A DNA stretch of 34,417 bases. Origin: Sphingomonadaceae bacterium. GTDB lineage: Bacteria > Pseudomonadota > Alphaproteobacteria > Sphingomonadales > Sphingomonadaceae. Position 1 is the first letter of the stretch. Every line of letters starts with the position of its first letter. The translations under genes were made by a program, and so were the position numbers. Under the pieces are notes generated by a model. The model was given only the letters and a program-made list of their open reading frames with translations, was not told where the DNA came from and searched no databases. Location: NCBI GenBank assembly GCA_029268145.1, contig JAJUHA010000023.1, positions 1 to 34,417 on the forward strand, read 5' to 3'. Positions 22,504 through 29,368 of the stretch are shown here, in pieces.

Positions 22504-24543
22504 TCAAACGAGATAGCTGGGCGTGATCACCCGTCGGCCGCGCCGGGCTGGCGCGCGTCGCACCAGACCCGCGGAGGCGATCCCTGGCGTGCCGTGGTGA
22601 GAACCAGCAGTCTCTGGCGCCACCGGGGCACACCGATCGAGCGAACCCACCTGGCCTTCGAGATCGCGCCACCGGGCTTCCCCCCAGCGGTCGGCGCCGG
22701 CGATCCAGGCGGCAGCGCGGGCGTAGACCCGGCAATCGAGTGCCTCATTGCGCTCGCGCAGCTTCTGCCATTCGAGCTTCGCGAAGCCGCGCTTCGTGCG
22801 CACCGTGACCAGCTGTTCGGCCACGACCTGCTTCAGCCACTCGCTCTCGACCCATGTCGGCAGGTGGATCGTGCCGGGCGGGAACGCCGCGCCCTCGGCA
22901 CGTTCCTCGGCCGTCGGGCGCTCCAGCCGCAGGAAGCGGTAGGTTTCGGCCTTGAAGGTCGAGACCGCCACCGTCCAGAGCCGGGCGCCCCGACGCAGGC
23001 GCTTGCCGCCCTCGGTCGCATCGACGAAGGTGGGGCCGGAGACCGGACTGGAGCGATTGAAGCCTTCGAGCCCCTTGACCGGCGCGACCTGTGCAAAGCC
23101 GACCTTGCGCGCCCAGCCGTAGACGGCCGGGGCTTCGTAGCCCGTGTCGATGGCAAGCCGCGCGATCCGAAGGTGCGCTCCGTTTTCATGCGGCCACGAC
23201 CGGTCGAGGAGTGCCGTCAACTGGTCCCAAGCATCATGCCGGTCCGGCCCGCCCTCTACACGCACGTGATCGACGAGCCAGCTCTCCAGTCCTCGGCCCC
23301 AGGCCCAGACATCGACCTCGATGCGGTCCTTCTGGACATCCGCGCCCGCCGTCAGGAACAGCCCGCCCGCTGGCACCGTGCCTGGCCGCCACGCCTCGCG
23401 GCGGTCGTAGAGCCGCTGCCAGTCCGGCGCCTCGCCGGTTTCGACCCATGTCTCGCCAAGGATGGTGTTGCGGAACGCCTTGATCGCCTCGTCGGAGCCT
23501 TGCGCCGCCTCCCAGCTGCGCGCAATCCGTGACCAGCTGAGCCAGCCGACAGGCGAATAGAGCGCCGAGAGATGGTACCCGACCGTGGTGGGATCAGCGG
23601 CGACAGCGGTCGCCCGCCATTCGCCGCGCTCCAGCATCGCCGTCTTGTGGTGCTCCGCGATTGCCGCGTCGCAGCCCTCGCAGTAATACTCCGCCGTCTC
23701 TGGCCGCCCCTTCTGCCAGCGCAGCCGCTCGAACTTCAACCACTGCATCGCCCCGCAATGCGGGCACGGCACGAAGTAGCGCCGCTGGTCGGACGCCTCG
23801 TATTCCCGCTCGATCCGGCTCAAGCCCCGGATCGTCGGCGTCGAGACCAGGAACACCTTGCGCCGATGGGCGAAGGTCAGCGACCGCGCCTCGGCCAGGG
23901 TCACCGGGTCGCCTTCCTCCTGGACGCAAGCCGGATAGGCATCGACCTCATCGAGGAAGATGTAGCGCGCCGGGGTCGAGCGCAGCCCGACCGCCGAGTT
24001 CGCACCGGTCATGATCAGGATGCCGCCCGCGAATTCCTTGGACAGCATCGTGTTCCCGGCATCGCGGGATCGGGCCGGTTTGACCCGCTCCCGCAGCTCC
24101 GGGCTCTCGTCGATCAGCGGGTCGATCCGCTGGCGCGAGTTGCGCTTGGCCAGTTCGACCGTGGGCTGGACCGCGAGCATGGGGCCCGGCGCCTGGTGGA
24201 TCGCGAAGCCGATCCAGTTGTTGCCGGCTTCCGTCGCCCCGACCTGCGCGGCCTTCATGAACACGATCCGTTGCGCCGCGTCGCCGGGCGACAGCCGGTC
24301 CATGATCTCCCGCATGTAGGGCGTGCGCATCGTGCGGTAGCGCCCCGGTTCGGCCGAGGCGCGGGACGCCAACAGCCGGTGCCGGTCCGCCCATTCCGAG
24401 ACGGTGAGGTCGGGATCCGGTCGGATCCCGTTGCCCCAGGCGCGCAGGATCTCAGCAGCGCCTTCGAAATCCCTCAGGCCATCTTCGTCACCGGAATTCG
24501 GGCGCTTCCCTCTGGCTAAGTTCGTCGAGGTGGGCGCGGACAT
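22504..24543 (-). CDS. terL: Terminase large subunit (GpA family)
   Basis: A 679-residue GpA-type terminase: ATPase motor plus nuclease that cuts concatemers and drives DNA into the head. Visible motifs are the Walker A-like VFMKAAQVGATE (about residues 94-105), PTVELAKRNSRQRIDPLI, Walker B ARYIFLDEVDAYP (about 192-204) and the coupling motif VSTPTIRGLSRI. A zinc ribbon of CPHC and CEGC follows (C260, C263, C288, C291). The nuclease domain starts at LFLTAGADVQKDRIEVDVW and includes RLAIDTGYEAPAVY. The ATG at 24543 has GGAG four bases upstream and overlaps the small subunit by 56 bases. This family typically makes cohesive ends. Confidence 0.95.
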   Translation of the reverse strand: MSAPTSTNLARGKRPNSGDEDGLRDFEGAAEILRAWGNGIRPDPDLTVSEWADRHRLLASRASAEPGRYRTMRTPYMREIMDRLSPGDAAQRIVFMKAAQVGATEAGNNWIGFAIHQAPGPMLAVQPTVELAKRNSRQRIDPLIDESPELRERVKPARSRDAGNTMLSKEFAGGILIMTGANSAVGLRSTPARYIFLDEVDAYPACVQEEGDPVTLAEARSLTFAHRRKVFLVSTPTIRGLSRIEREYEASDQRRYFVPCPHCGAMQWLKFERLRWQKGRPETAEYYCEGCDAAIAEHHKTAMLERGEWRATAVAADPTTVGYHLSALYSPVGWLSWSRIARSWEAAQGSDEAIKAFRNTILGETWVETGEAPDWQRLYDRREAWRPGTVPAGGLFLTAGADVQKDRIEVDVWAWGRGLESWLVDHVRVEGGPDRHDAWDQLTALLDRSWPHENGAHLRIARLAIDTGYEAPAVYGWARKVGFAQVAPVKGLEGFNRSSPVSGPTFVDATEGGKRLRRGARLWTVAVSTFKAETYRFLRLERPTAEERAEGAAFPPGTIHLPTWVESEWLKQVVAEQLVTVRTKRGFAKLEWQKLRERNEALDCRVYARAAAWIAGADRWGEARWRDLEGQVGSLDRCAPVAPETAGSHHGTPGIASAGLVRRAPARRGRRVITPSYLV

Positions 24544-25051
24544 GTTTCTCCAAGGCCTTCTGCATGGCGGCCGCCTCCACGCCGAGTTCGGCCGCCATCA
24601 GCGCCGCCGCGCGCGCCGGCCAGTTCACCCAGGCATCACGCTCCTCGCGTGCCAGCCGGAACACGACCGCAACCGCCCGGGCGCGGTCGACGAGTTCTCC
24701 CTTGAGCTTCTGAAGCCGGATGCGCCGCTCCTGGGCCTTCAGCACCTCGTTCGCAGTCTTGGCCTGCAGGAAGGTCGTGCCGGTGCCGACGGGCGGCGCG
24801 GCAAGCCCTTGTTCCCGCAGAGTGTCGCCAACAGCGGACACGGCCGCGTCGGGTACCGGCTTGAGCTTGGGTGCCGTAGTGCGCCGGGACTTCGACGGGT
24901 CCGTCATCGCCGCCCGGCGTACATCGCTCGCCTCTGCGTCGATGCTGCCATCCTCATGGAGGACCAGCCGTCCCGCCGCCTTCGCCTTCTGGATCGCGCC
25001 CCGCGAGAGACCGACGCGCGCGGCGTATTGGCGCTCGCTCAGCCCCTGCAT
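24488..25051 (-). CDS. terS: Terminase small subunit (Nu1-like)
   Basis: A 187-residue protein with an N-terminal winged helix-turn-helix: MQGLSERQYAARVGLSRGAI, then QKAKAAGRLVLHEDGSID. A linker and a helical oligomerisation domain follow (about residues 85-175, with AKTANEVLKAQERRIRLQKL and WVNWPARAAALMAAELGVEA). This is the Nu1-like architecture; it recognises the packaging start site and recruits the large subunit. The DNA target (cos) is usually near this gene, and the region upstream holds a conserved element and an inverted repeat. GGAG lies eight bases before the ATG. The gene is the first of the late cluster and diverges from cassette 2. Confidence 0.9.
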   Translation of the reverse strand: MQGLSERQYAARVGLSRGAIQKAKAAGRLVLHEDGSIDAEASDVRRAAMTDPSKSRRTTAPKLKPVPDAAVSAVGDTLREQGLAAPPVGTGTTFLQAKTANEVLKAQERRIRLQKLKGELVDRARAVAVVFRLAREERDAWVNWPARAAALMAAELGVEAAAMQKALEKHVRAHLDELSQREAPEFR

Positions 25052-25065
25052 GGCGTTCTCCGATT

Positions 25066-25119
25066 ATTGTTCAGATTCAGGCGCTTATCGAGTTGATAAG
25101 CGGTTCGGACAGAGCGAAC
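25066..25119 (+). promoter_or_regulatory. Conserved upstream element of cassette 2, with inverted repeat
   Basis: ATTGTTC (25066-25072), GAGTTGATAAGC and CGGACAGAGCGAAC (ending 25119) match cassette 1 with identical spacing. In this copy CGCTTATC-GAGTT-GATAAGCG (25082-25102) is a perfect 8-bp inverted repeat; in cassette 1 the left arm is degenerate. It lies 46 bases before the cassette's first ATG and 15 bases from the terS start, so it could serve either direction or be part of the packaging region. Confidence 0.6.
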
Positions 25120-25165
25120 GTGGCTTTCAAGACCACGCTGCAATTCGGCACGAGGAGCCACAGAG

Positions 25166-25390
25166 ATGACCCGACGCGCCACCGACAACTCGAAGGCACT
25201 CGACGCCTTCATCGCCGCCAAGCTGGAGATCGACAGCATGCTGGAACGCCTCAAGGCGCTCAGCGACGACCACTTCGAAACCAATCCCGACGAGATCAAC
25301 TGGGGCCATGTCGGCACCCTGAGCCACTACCGCGACAAGCTGCGCGAGATCACCGACACGGCGTTCCGCGAGGGCGAGCACGCCGGGTGA
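25166..25390 (+). CDS. Small conserved helical protein, cassette 2
   Basis: A 74-residue protein: MTRRATDNSKALDAFIAAKL, EIDSMLERLKALSDDHF, then INWGHVGTLSHYRDKLREI. It aligns with the 87-residue protein at 13875-14138 over nearly its full length. The N-terminal helix is charged, followed by the conserved N-W-x-HVG turn and a second helix. There is no membrane or catalytic motif. The ATG follows GAGGAGCCACAGAG. It is the first gene after the conserved upstream element in both cassettes. No family recognised; a role in regulating or stabilising the unit is only a guess. Confidence 0.75.
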   Translation: MTRRATDNSKALDAFIAAKLEIDSMLERLKALSDDHFETNPDEINWGHVGTLSHYRDKLREITDTAFREGEHAG

Positions 25391-25450
25391 ATTCCTGCAC
25401 CTGCCTGAACTTCGGCCGCGCCGTGCCGCGCGGCTTGGGGTCGTAGAAGG

Positions 25451-25467
25451 ACCGCGACGGTCGCGGT
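25451..25467 (+). promoter_or_regulatory. Short inverted repeat before the cassette 2 DUF3489 gene
   Basis: ACCGCGAC-G-GTCGCGGT is a perfect 8-bp inverted repeat with one central base, in the 96-base gap between the small helical protein and the DUF3489 gene. The single-base centre favours a protein-binding site over an RNA hairpin. An AAGGAG ribosome binding site follows. Confidence 0.4.
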
Positions 25468-25486
25468 TCAACAAGGAGACGACCCC

Positions 25487-26032
25487 ATGACCAAGCTCAC
25501 CGACACGCAAGCCGTAATTCTCAGCGCCGCCGCTCAGCGCGACAGCTACAATGTCCTGCCGCTTCCCGGGTCCCTGCGCGGAGGCGCCGCCACCAAGGTG
25601 GTGGAGACGATGATCGCCAAAGGCTTCATCGAGGAAGTCGATGCCGACGTCCGCAAGGGCGAGCTTGTCTGGCGCGAGACAGGGGACGGTCACGGCACCA
25701 CGCTGGTGGCGACCAACGCAGGCCTCTCCGCCATTGGCATCGAGCCCGAGGGCACCAGCACCGCGCATGAAAGCGCGCCGGACACCCCCGCCGAGCAGAC
25801 GGAAGCGCCCGCGACGCGAACACCGCGCGAAGGCACCAAGCAGGCCGCGCTGATCGCGATGCTCCGCGCGCCGGGAGGTGCGACCATTGCAGAGATCGTC
25901 GCGGCCACCGGCTGGCAGCCGCACACGGTGCGCGGCGCGATGGCGGGCGCTCTCAAGAAAATGCTTGGTCTCGAAGTGACCTCCGAGAAGATTGAGAGCC
26001 GCGGGCGGGTGTACAGGCTGGCGGAGGGCTGA
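25487..26032 (+). CDS. DUF3489 protein, cassette 2
   Basis: A 181-residue protein with an N-terminal winged-helix-like part (KLTDTQAVILSAAAQRDSYN, TKVVETMIAKGFIEEV). A Pro/Thr/Glu-rich linker leads to a C-terminal DUF3489 domain (EGTKQAALIAMLRAPGGATI, GWQPHTVRGAMAGAL, ESRGRVYRLAEG). It is the shorter paralogue of the protein at 14397-15104 and lacks that protein's four-cysteine insert. AAGGAG lies ten bases before the ATG. DUF3489 proteins are frequent in alphaproteobacterial prophages and look like DNA-binding proteins; the function is not established. Confidence 0.82.
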   Translation: MTKLTDTQAVILSAAAQRDSYNVLPLPGSLRGGAATKVVETMIAKGFIEEVDADVRKGELVWRETGDGHGTTLVATNAGLSAIGIEPEGTSTAHESAPDTPAEQTEAPATRTPREGTKQAALIAMLRAPGGATIAEIVAATGWQPHTVRGAMAGALKKMLGLEVTSEKIESRGRVYRLAEG

Positions 26033-26126
26033 ACCAGGCATCCTCCCTTGCGATCATACCGTCCGTGCCGGCAGCCCCCGAACGAAGCGATCGACGCTGT
26101 CAGACCGCGCCGATCCGACAAGTGTG

Positions 26127-26153
26127 GCTTGACATGTCAAGCGTCGCTTGACA
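26127..26153 (+). promoter_or_regulatory. Operator/promoter of higBA-2
   Basis: GCTTGACATGTCAAGC (26127-26142) is a perfect 16-bp palindrome, followed by a half-site GCTTGACA (26146-26153). TTGACA at 26129-26134 is a consensus -35; 17 bases later CATATG/TATGAA offers a -10 (26152-26159). With the ATG at 26163 the transcript would be almost leaderless. Core and half-site match the higBA-1 operator at the same distance (35 bases) from higB. Confidence 0.8.
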
Positions 26154-26162
26154 TATGAAGGC

Positions 26163-26447
26163 ATGGATATCGAGAGCATTTCCCACAAAGGCCTGCGCCG
26201 GTTTTTCGAGACCGGGAACGCGAAGGGCCTGGTGGGCGATGTGAACCGTCTCCGCAAGATGCTGGCGTTTATCGATGCTGCTGCCAGCTTTGATGAACTC
26301 GCTGTGCCGCCCAATTACGGGTTGCACGAGCTGGTCGGCGACAAGGCCGGGCGTTGGGCAATGACCGTCACCCGAAACTGGCGCCTGACCTTCATCAAGC
26401 TCGATGAGCACAGCATCGCCGAACTCGACCTGGAGGACTACCACTGA
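26163..26447 (+). CDS. higB: HigB-like toxin, copy 2
   Basis: A 94-residue HigB toxin, MDIESISHKGLRRFFETGN, with LRKMLAFIDAAASFDELAVP, KAGRWAMTVTRNWRLTF and the identical C-terminal IAELDLEDYH. By hand count it differs from copy 1 at 18 of 94 positions, mostly conservative changes, so both copies look intact and under selection. The ATG at 26163 is preferred over one five codons upstream, which lies in the operator region. The start of higA overlaps its stop by one base. Expected activity: ribosome-dependent mRNA cleavage. Confidence 0.92.
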   Translation: MDIESISHKGLRRFFETGNAKGLVGDVNRLRKMLAFIDAAASFDELAVPPNYGLHELVGDKAGRWAMTVTRNWRLTFIKLDEHSIAELDLEDYH

Positions 26448-26749
26448 TGGCCCTGACCATACACCCCTCGCTGGCGGTTCACCCGGGCGACTGGCTGAAG
26501 AGCGAAGTCGTCGAGCCGCATGGCATCAGCATCAACCGGCTGGCGACCAGCTTCCACGTGTCGAGGCAGGCGCTCAGCAACCTGTTCAACGGGCGCGCGG
26601 CCCTATCTGCCGAGATGGCCATCCGGTTCGAAAAGGCTTTCGGCATCAAGGCCGATACGCTGATGCGGATGCAGACCGCCCATGACATGGCCCTGGCCCG
26701 GGCCCATGCCGACGAGATCATCGTCGATGAGGTTCTGTCTGCCACCTGA
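26447..26749 (+). CDS. higA: HigA-like antitoxin, copy 2
   Basis: A 100-residue HigA antitoxin, MALTIHPSLAVHPGDWLKSE, with the helix-turn-helix ISINRLATSFHVSRQALSNL and then FNGRAALSAEMAIRFEKAFG. By hand count it differs from copy 1 at 23 positions, most of them in the N-terminal 35 and C-terminal 15 residues. The recognition helix is conserved, in line with near-identical operators. The stop codon is only 6 bases from the convergent end of the ParB/methyltransferase gene, so no terminator space is left between them. Confidence 0.92.
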   Translation: MALTIHPSLAVHPGDWLKSEVVEPHGISINRLATSFHVSRQALSNLFNGRAALSAEMAIRFEKAFGIKADTLMRMQTAHDMALARAHADEIIVDEVLSAT

Positions 26750-26754
26750 TCGCA

Positions 26755-28080
26755 TCAGGCCGGCTCCATTTCGGAAGGAGCAGGGCTGAGCCGCTCGGCC
26801 TTCACCTCGGCGAAGGTCCGGCCGTCGCCGTCGAGGATTGCATCGCGCCCAGTCTCCGCCTGCCAGCGCTCCACGGCGACATCGACATAGGCCGGGCTGA
26901 TCTCCATGGCGAAGACACGGCGCCCGTTGGCTTCGCCCGCCATGATCTGCGAACCGGAGCCCGAGAACGGCTCGTAGCAGAGGCCGCCACGCGCCACGTG
27001 CTGGCGCATCGGGATCCCGAAGGCGTCGAGCGGTTTCGGCGTCGGGTGGTCGGGGCGCTCATCCTTGGCGAAGGACGGCATTTCCCACGTCGAGGGCAGC
27101 GTCTCATCCGAGACCTTCGGCGGACGGTTCGGGCGCCGCCAGCCCATGAAGCAGGGCTCATGCTTCCAAAGGTAATGGGACCGGGTCAGGACGCCGCGGT
27201 CCTTCACCCAGATGATCTGCTGATGGACGAAGGCGCCGGCCTTCTCCCAGCACGCTTCCAGCATCGCCTGGCGGCGCGAGGCGTGCCAGCAGTACCAGGC
27301 CGCGTCCTCGGTGATCGCCTCGGCCACTGCGGCCGCTATGAAGCCGTCATAAAGCTCCGCGCCCTGCGAACTGTCGTCCCAAGTGACGCCGTAGGATTGG
27401 CTCCAGTCCTTGTTCCGCGTCGCATGGTTGGAGCCGTCGTAGTCCACCAGATAGGGCGGGTCGGTGGCGAACAGGACCGCGCGCTCGCCGTTCATCAGAC
27501 GGCGGACATCGTCGTGCCTTGTGCTGTCGCCGCAGAGCAGCCGGTGATCCCCAAGGATCCATAGATCGCCCTTGCGCGAGGCCGGATTGCGCGGCGGCTC
27601 GGGGATGGTCACGGGCGGAACCGAGCCGCCAGCCCCGCCGTCTTCATCGTCTGCTTCCGGGTCGTGCGCGAGGAGCTTGTCGAGTTCGCCGTCGGAGAAT
27701 CCGACCAGCGACAGATCGAAGTCCTCGGCCAGCAGTCCCTGCAGCTCGGCGGAGAGCAATGCCTCGTCCCAGCTTCCGAGTTCCGTCAGCTTGTTGTCCG
27801 CGATGCGGTAGGCCCGGCGCTGCGCCTCGGTCAGATGCCCGAGCACGATCACAGGCGCCTCGGTGAGCCCCAGCTGCGTCGCGACAAGCACGCGCCCATG
27901 GCCTGCGATCAGTTCCCCGTCCTCGGCCACGAGGCAGGGCACGGTCCAGCCGAACTCGGCCATGCTGGCGGCAATCTTGGCGACCTGGTCCGCGCCGTGC
28001 ACCTTCGCGTTCTTGGCGTAGGGCTGGAGGCGCGAAAGCGGCCAGGTCTCGATCCGCTCGGGGGCGAAGCTCAGCGTCAT
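26755..28080 (-). CDS. ParB-like nuclease domain fused to a DNA methyltransferase
   Basis: A 441-residue protein. Residues 1-115 are a ParB/Srx-like domain (WPLSRLQPYAKNAKVHGADQ, LIAGHGRVLVATQLG around residues 58-72, YRIADNKLTELGSWD). Residues 170-441 are an N4/N6-type methyltransferase with DPPY at 207-210 and the cofactor motif EPFSGSGSQIMAGE (370-383), the order of a beta-class enzyme such as CcrM. HPTPKPLDAFGIPMRQHV is also characteristic. Such phage enzymes modify phage DNA, probably against restriction, or mark packaging or replication sites; the target sequence cannot be read. The ATG at 28080 fits homologue starts; a GTG at 28113 with AGGA is an alternative. Confidence 0.9.
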   Translation of the reverse strand: MTLSFAPERIETWPLSRLQPYAKNAKVHGADQVAKIAASMAEFGWTVPCLVAEDGELIAGHGRVLVATQLGLTEAPVIVLGHLTEAQRRAYRIADNKLTELGSWDEALLSAELQGLLAEDFDLSLVGFSDGELDKLLAHDPEADDEDGGAGGSVPPVTIPEPPRNPASRKGDLWILGDHRLLCGDSTRHDDVRRLMNGERAVLFATDPPYLVDYDGSNHATRNKDWSQSYGVTWDDSSQGAELYDGFIAAAVAEAITEDAAWYCWHASRRQAMLEACWEKAGAFVHQQIIWVKDRGVLTRSHYLWKHEPCFMGWRRPNRPPKVSDETLPSTWEMPSFAKDERPDHPTPKPLDAFGIPMRQHVARGGLCYEPFSGSGSQIMAGEANGRRVFAMEISPAYVDVAVERWQAETGRDAILDGDGRTFAEVKAERLSPAPSEMEPA

Positions 28081-28138
28081 GGGTCGGATGGGTCCGTGGA
28101 TCGAAGTGGACACCTGTGGTCCTGGGCTCCGGAGACCG

Positions 28139-28164
28139 CGCTGGACTCCGTGCGGAGTCCAGCG
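28139..28164. promoter_or_regulatory. Perfect 12-bp inverted repeat upstream of the methyltransferase gene
   Basis: CGCTGGACTCCG-TG-CGGAGTCCAGCG: both arms match perfectly around two bases. It starts 26 bases upstream of the alternative GTG (28113) and 59 from the ATG (28080). Twelve-bp arms with a two-base centre suit a dimeric protein operator; as RNA it would be a very stable hairpin. Confidence 0.6.
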
Positions 28165-28506
28165 GGCGCGACGGGCGTCCGGCCATCAGGCGCGTGTTCG
28201 TTGTTGGTTTCTCGGGATCTGCATGGATCCGGCTTCCGGGTGGCTTCCCAAAAATCCGGCCCTGTCGCTGGCGATGTCCCGCGCCTCGCCCGCCAGCATA
28301 GGATTTCCGCCAGGAAGGACCCGCGAACTCGTATGCTTGGGCGATGTTGACGTGAACGGCCATCGATCCGTTACGAAAGGATCAGGCCGGATCCTTTACT
28401 TGGATCGGTTCCAGCGAAAGGATCCGTGCGCTCGTGATCGCGACGCGCGCGCCTCTCCCGAGGATAGGCAGAAACTACCCAAGAACCGGGGTTTTCGTCT
28501 CTTCGA

Positions 28507-28527
28507 AAAGTGTCCGGCGGACACTTT
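28507..28527. promoter_or_regulatory. Inverted repeat after the tacT gene
   Basis: AAAGTGTCCG-G-CGGACACTTT, 10-bp perfect arms with one central base, 25 bases beyond the tacT stop codon. On the minus strand it ends in CTTTTCGAAGAG rather than a T-run. It may be a weak terminator for tacAT or a protein-binding site. Confidence 0.5.
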
Positions 28528-28551
28528 CCGCTTCGCTTCGCGAGCGTGCGA

Positions 28552-29070
28552 TCACTCGCCGAGGAGCGCCCGCAGATCTTTCATCAGCAGGAAGAGGTGA
28601 TAGGGATCGGTCGGACTCGGCTCGAAGTCGAACTGCTCGTACCAGGCGCGCGCTTCATCATCCTTGGCATGAACGAGAAGCGCTCGGATGCCTGCAATGT
28701 CGGCCGCTTGAGCCGTGCGCAGCAGTGCATCCTTGAGCAACGCCTTGCCCAGCCCCTTTCCCTGCTCGGCTCGGTCGATGGCAAGACGCGCGAGGAGCAT
28801 TACCGGGATCGGATGACGGGCAAGCCCTTTGCCGACACGACCGGGAGCTTGCGTCTGTTCAACGGCGCCGACCGCGAGGCTGTAATAGCCCGCAACACGC
28901 TGCTCCCCGCGGCACACGACATAGGTCTGAGCGCTGCCCGCTTTCTGGTTGACCAGAGCGTGGCGTTGCAGGAATCGATCCAGAGGTTCCTTGCCGCAAT
29001 CAAACGCGTCGACGTCGTGGGAGGCATCGAGCTTTTGGACGGCAGAGAACGATTGGTTCTCCGCCGTCAC
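28552..29070 (-). CDS. tacT: TacT-like GNAT acetyltransferase toxin
   Basis: A 172-residue GNAT-fold protein of the TacT/AtaT toxin family, which acetylates aminoacyl-tRNA and stops translation. Seen are HDVDAFDCGKEPLDRFLQRH at the N-terminus, YVVCRGEQRVAGYYSL, the acetyl-CoA-binding LARLAIDRAEQGKGLGKALL (Q-G-K-G-L-G about 103-108) and WYEQFDFEPSPTDP with the catalytic-type tyrosine (about 144). The start overlaps the antitoxin stop by four bases. Unlike the other four toxin pairs it runs with the phage genes on the minus strand. Length is normal for the family. Confidence 0.93.
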   Translation of the reverse strand: MTAENQSFSAVQKLDASHDVDAFDCGKEPLDRFLQRHALVNQKAGSAQTYVVCRGEQRVAGYYSLAVGAVEQTQAPGRVGKGLARHPIPVMLLARLAIDRAEQGKGLGKALLKDALLRTAQAADIAGIRALLVHAKDDEARAWYEQFDFEPSPTDPYHLFLLMKDLRALLGE

Positions 29071-29342
29071 TCAAGCACGCTCTTCTCGGCGAGCAGTCTG
29101 GCGAGGCGCGGCTTGCTCTGGACGGGGCGGTCGAGAACATCCTGGAAGGCTTGCCACTGGGCGTCATCCAGCCGGAACATGCGCCGATCGACGAGCGCTT
29201 CCTCGGCGGCATGAATGCCCGCCTCGAGCAGGAATTCCGTCACGTTCTTGTGCGAAAACATGGCTGCACGCTGCAGCAGCGCCTTCATGGTCGGCGTGGT
29301 GCGCACCTCGATGCGTTCGGACTTGGGTTCGGCTGCGGGCAT
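29067..29342 (-). CDS. tacA: TacA-like DUF1778 ribbon-helix-helix antitoxin
   Basis: A 91-residue DUF1778 antitoxin: KSERIEVRTTPTMKALLQRA is the RHH strand and helix, MFSHKNVTEFLLEAGIHAAE the second helix. The C-terminal part (RRMFRLDDAQWQAFQDVLDR, then RPVQSKPRLARLLAEKSVLE) is the usual TacT-binding tail with the F-x-L-x-x-x-x-W motif. GGAG lies nine bases before the ATG. With TacT it should repress its own promoter; tandem repeats TACGGACAA upstream are the likely operator. The pair sits between the replication module and the methyltransferase. Confidence 0.92.
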   Translation of the reverse strand: MPAAEPKSERIEVRTTPTMKALLQRAAMFSHKNVTEFLLEAGIHAAEEALVDRRMFRLDDAQWQAFQDVLDRPVQSKPRLARLLAEKSVLE

Positions 29343-29368
29343 GGCTGATCTCCTGTCCCAATTTCTGT

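Larger units (their letters stand above)
25066..26749 (+). repeat. Paralogous antisense cassette 2 (copy of the 13771-16009 unit)
   Basis: Same order and orientation as cassette 1: conserved upstream element, small helical protein, DUF3489 protein, higB, higA. It is shorter because it lacks the two small unique genes and the zinc-ribbon insert. It sits between terS and the ParB/methyltransferase gene, at the start of the packaging module. Confidence 0.85.
28081..28551. other. Noncoding stretch between the methyltransferase and tacT genes
   Basis: About 470 bases with no convincing gene; open frames here have no ribosome binding site or family resemblance. It holds two strong inverted repeats, reported separately at 28139-28164 and 28507-28527. 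Between 28370 and 28440 it also has several GGATC-containing short repeats (GAAAGGATC twice, GGATCC twice). It must contain the methyltransferase promoter, which I cannot place with confidence. Confidence 0.6.

Noticed and set aside
28079-28600. A 173-residue plus-strand frame between the methyltransferase and tacT genes
   Set aside because: It starts inside the methyltransferase 5' end, runs through the inverted repeats and ends in antisense tacT. The composition is not protein-like and there is no start signal.
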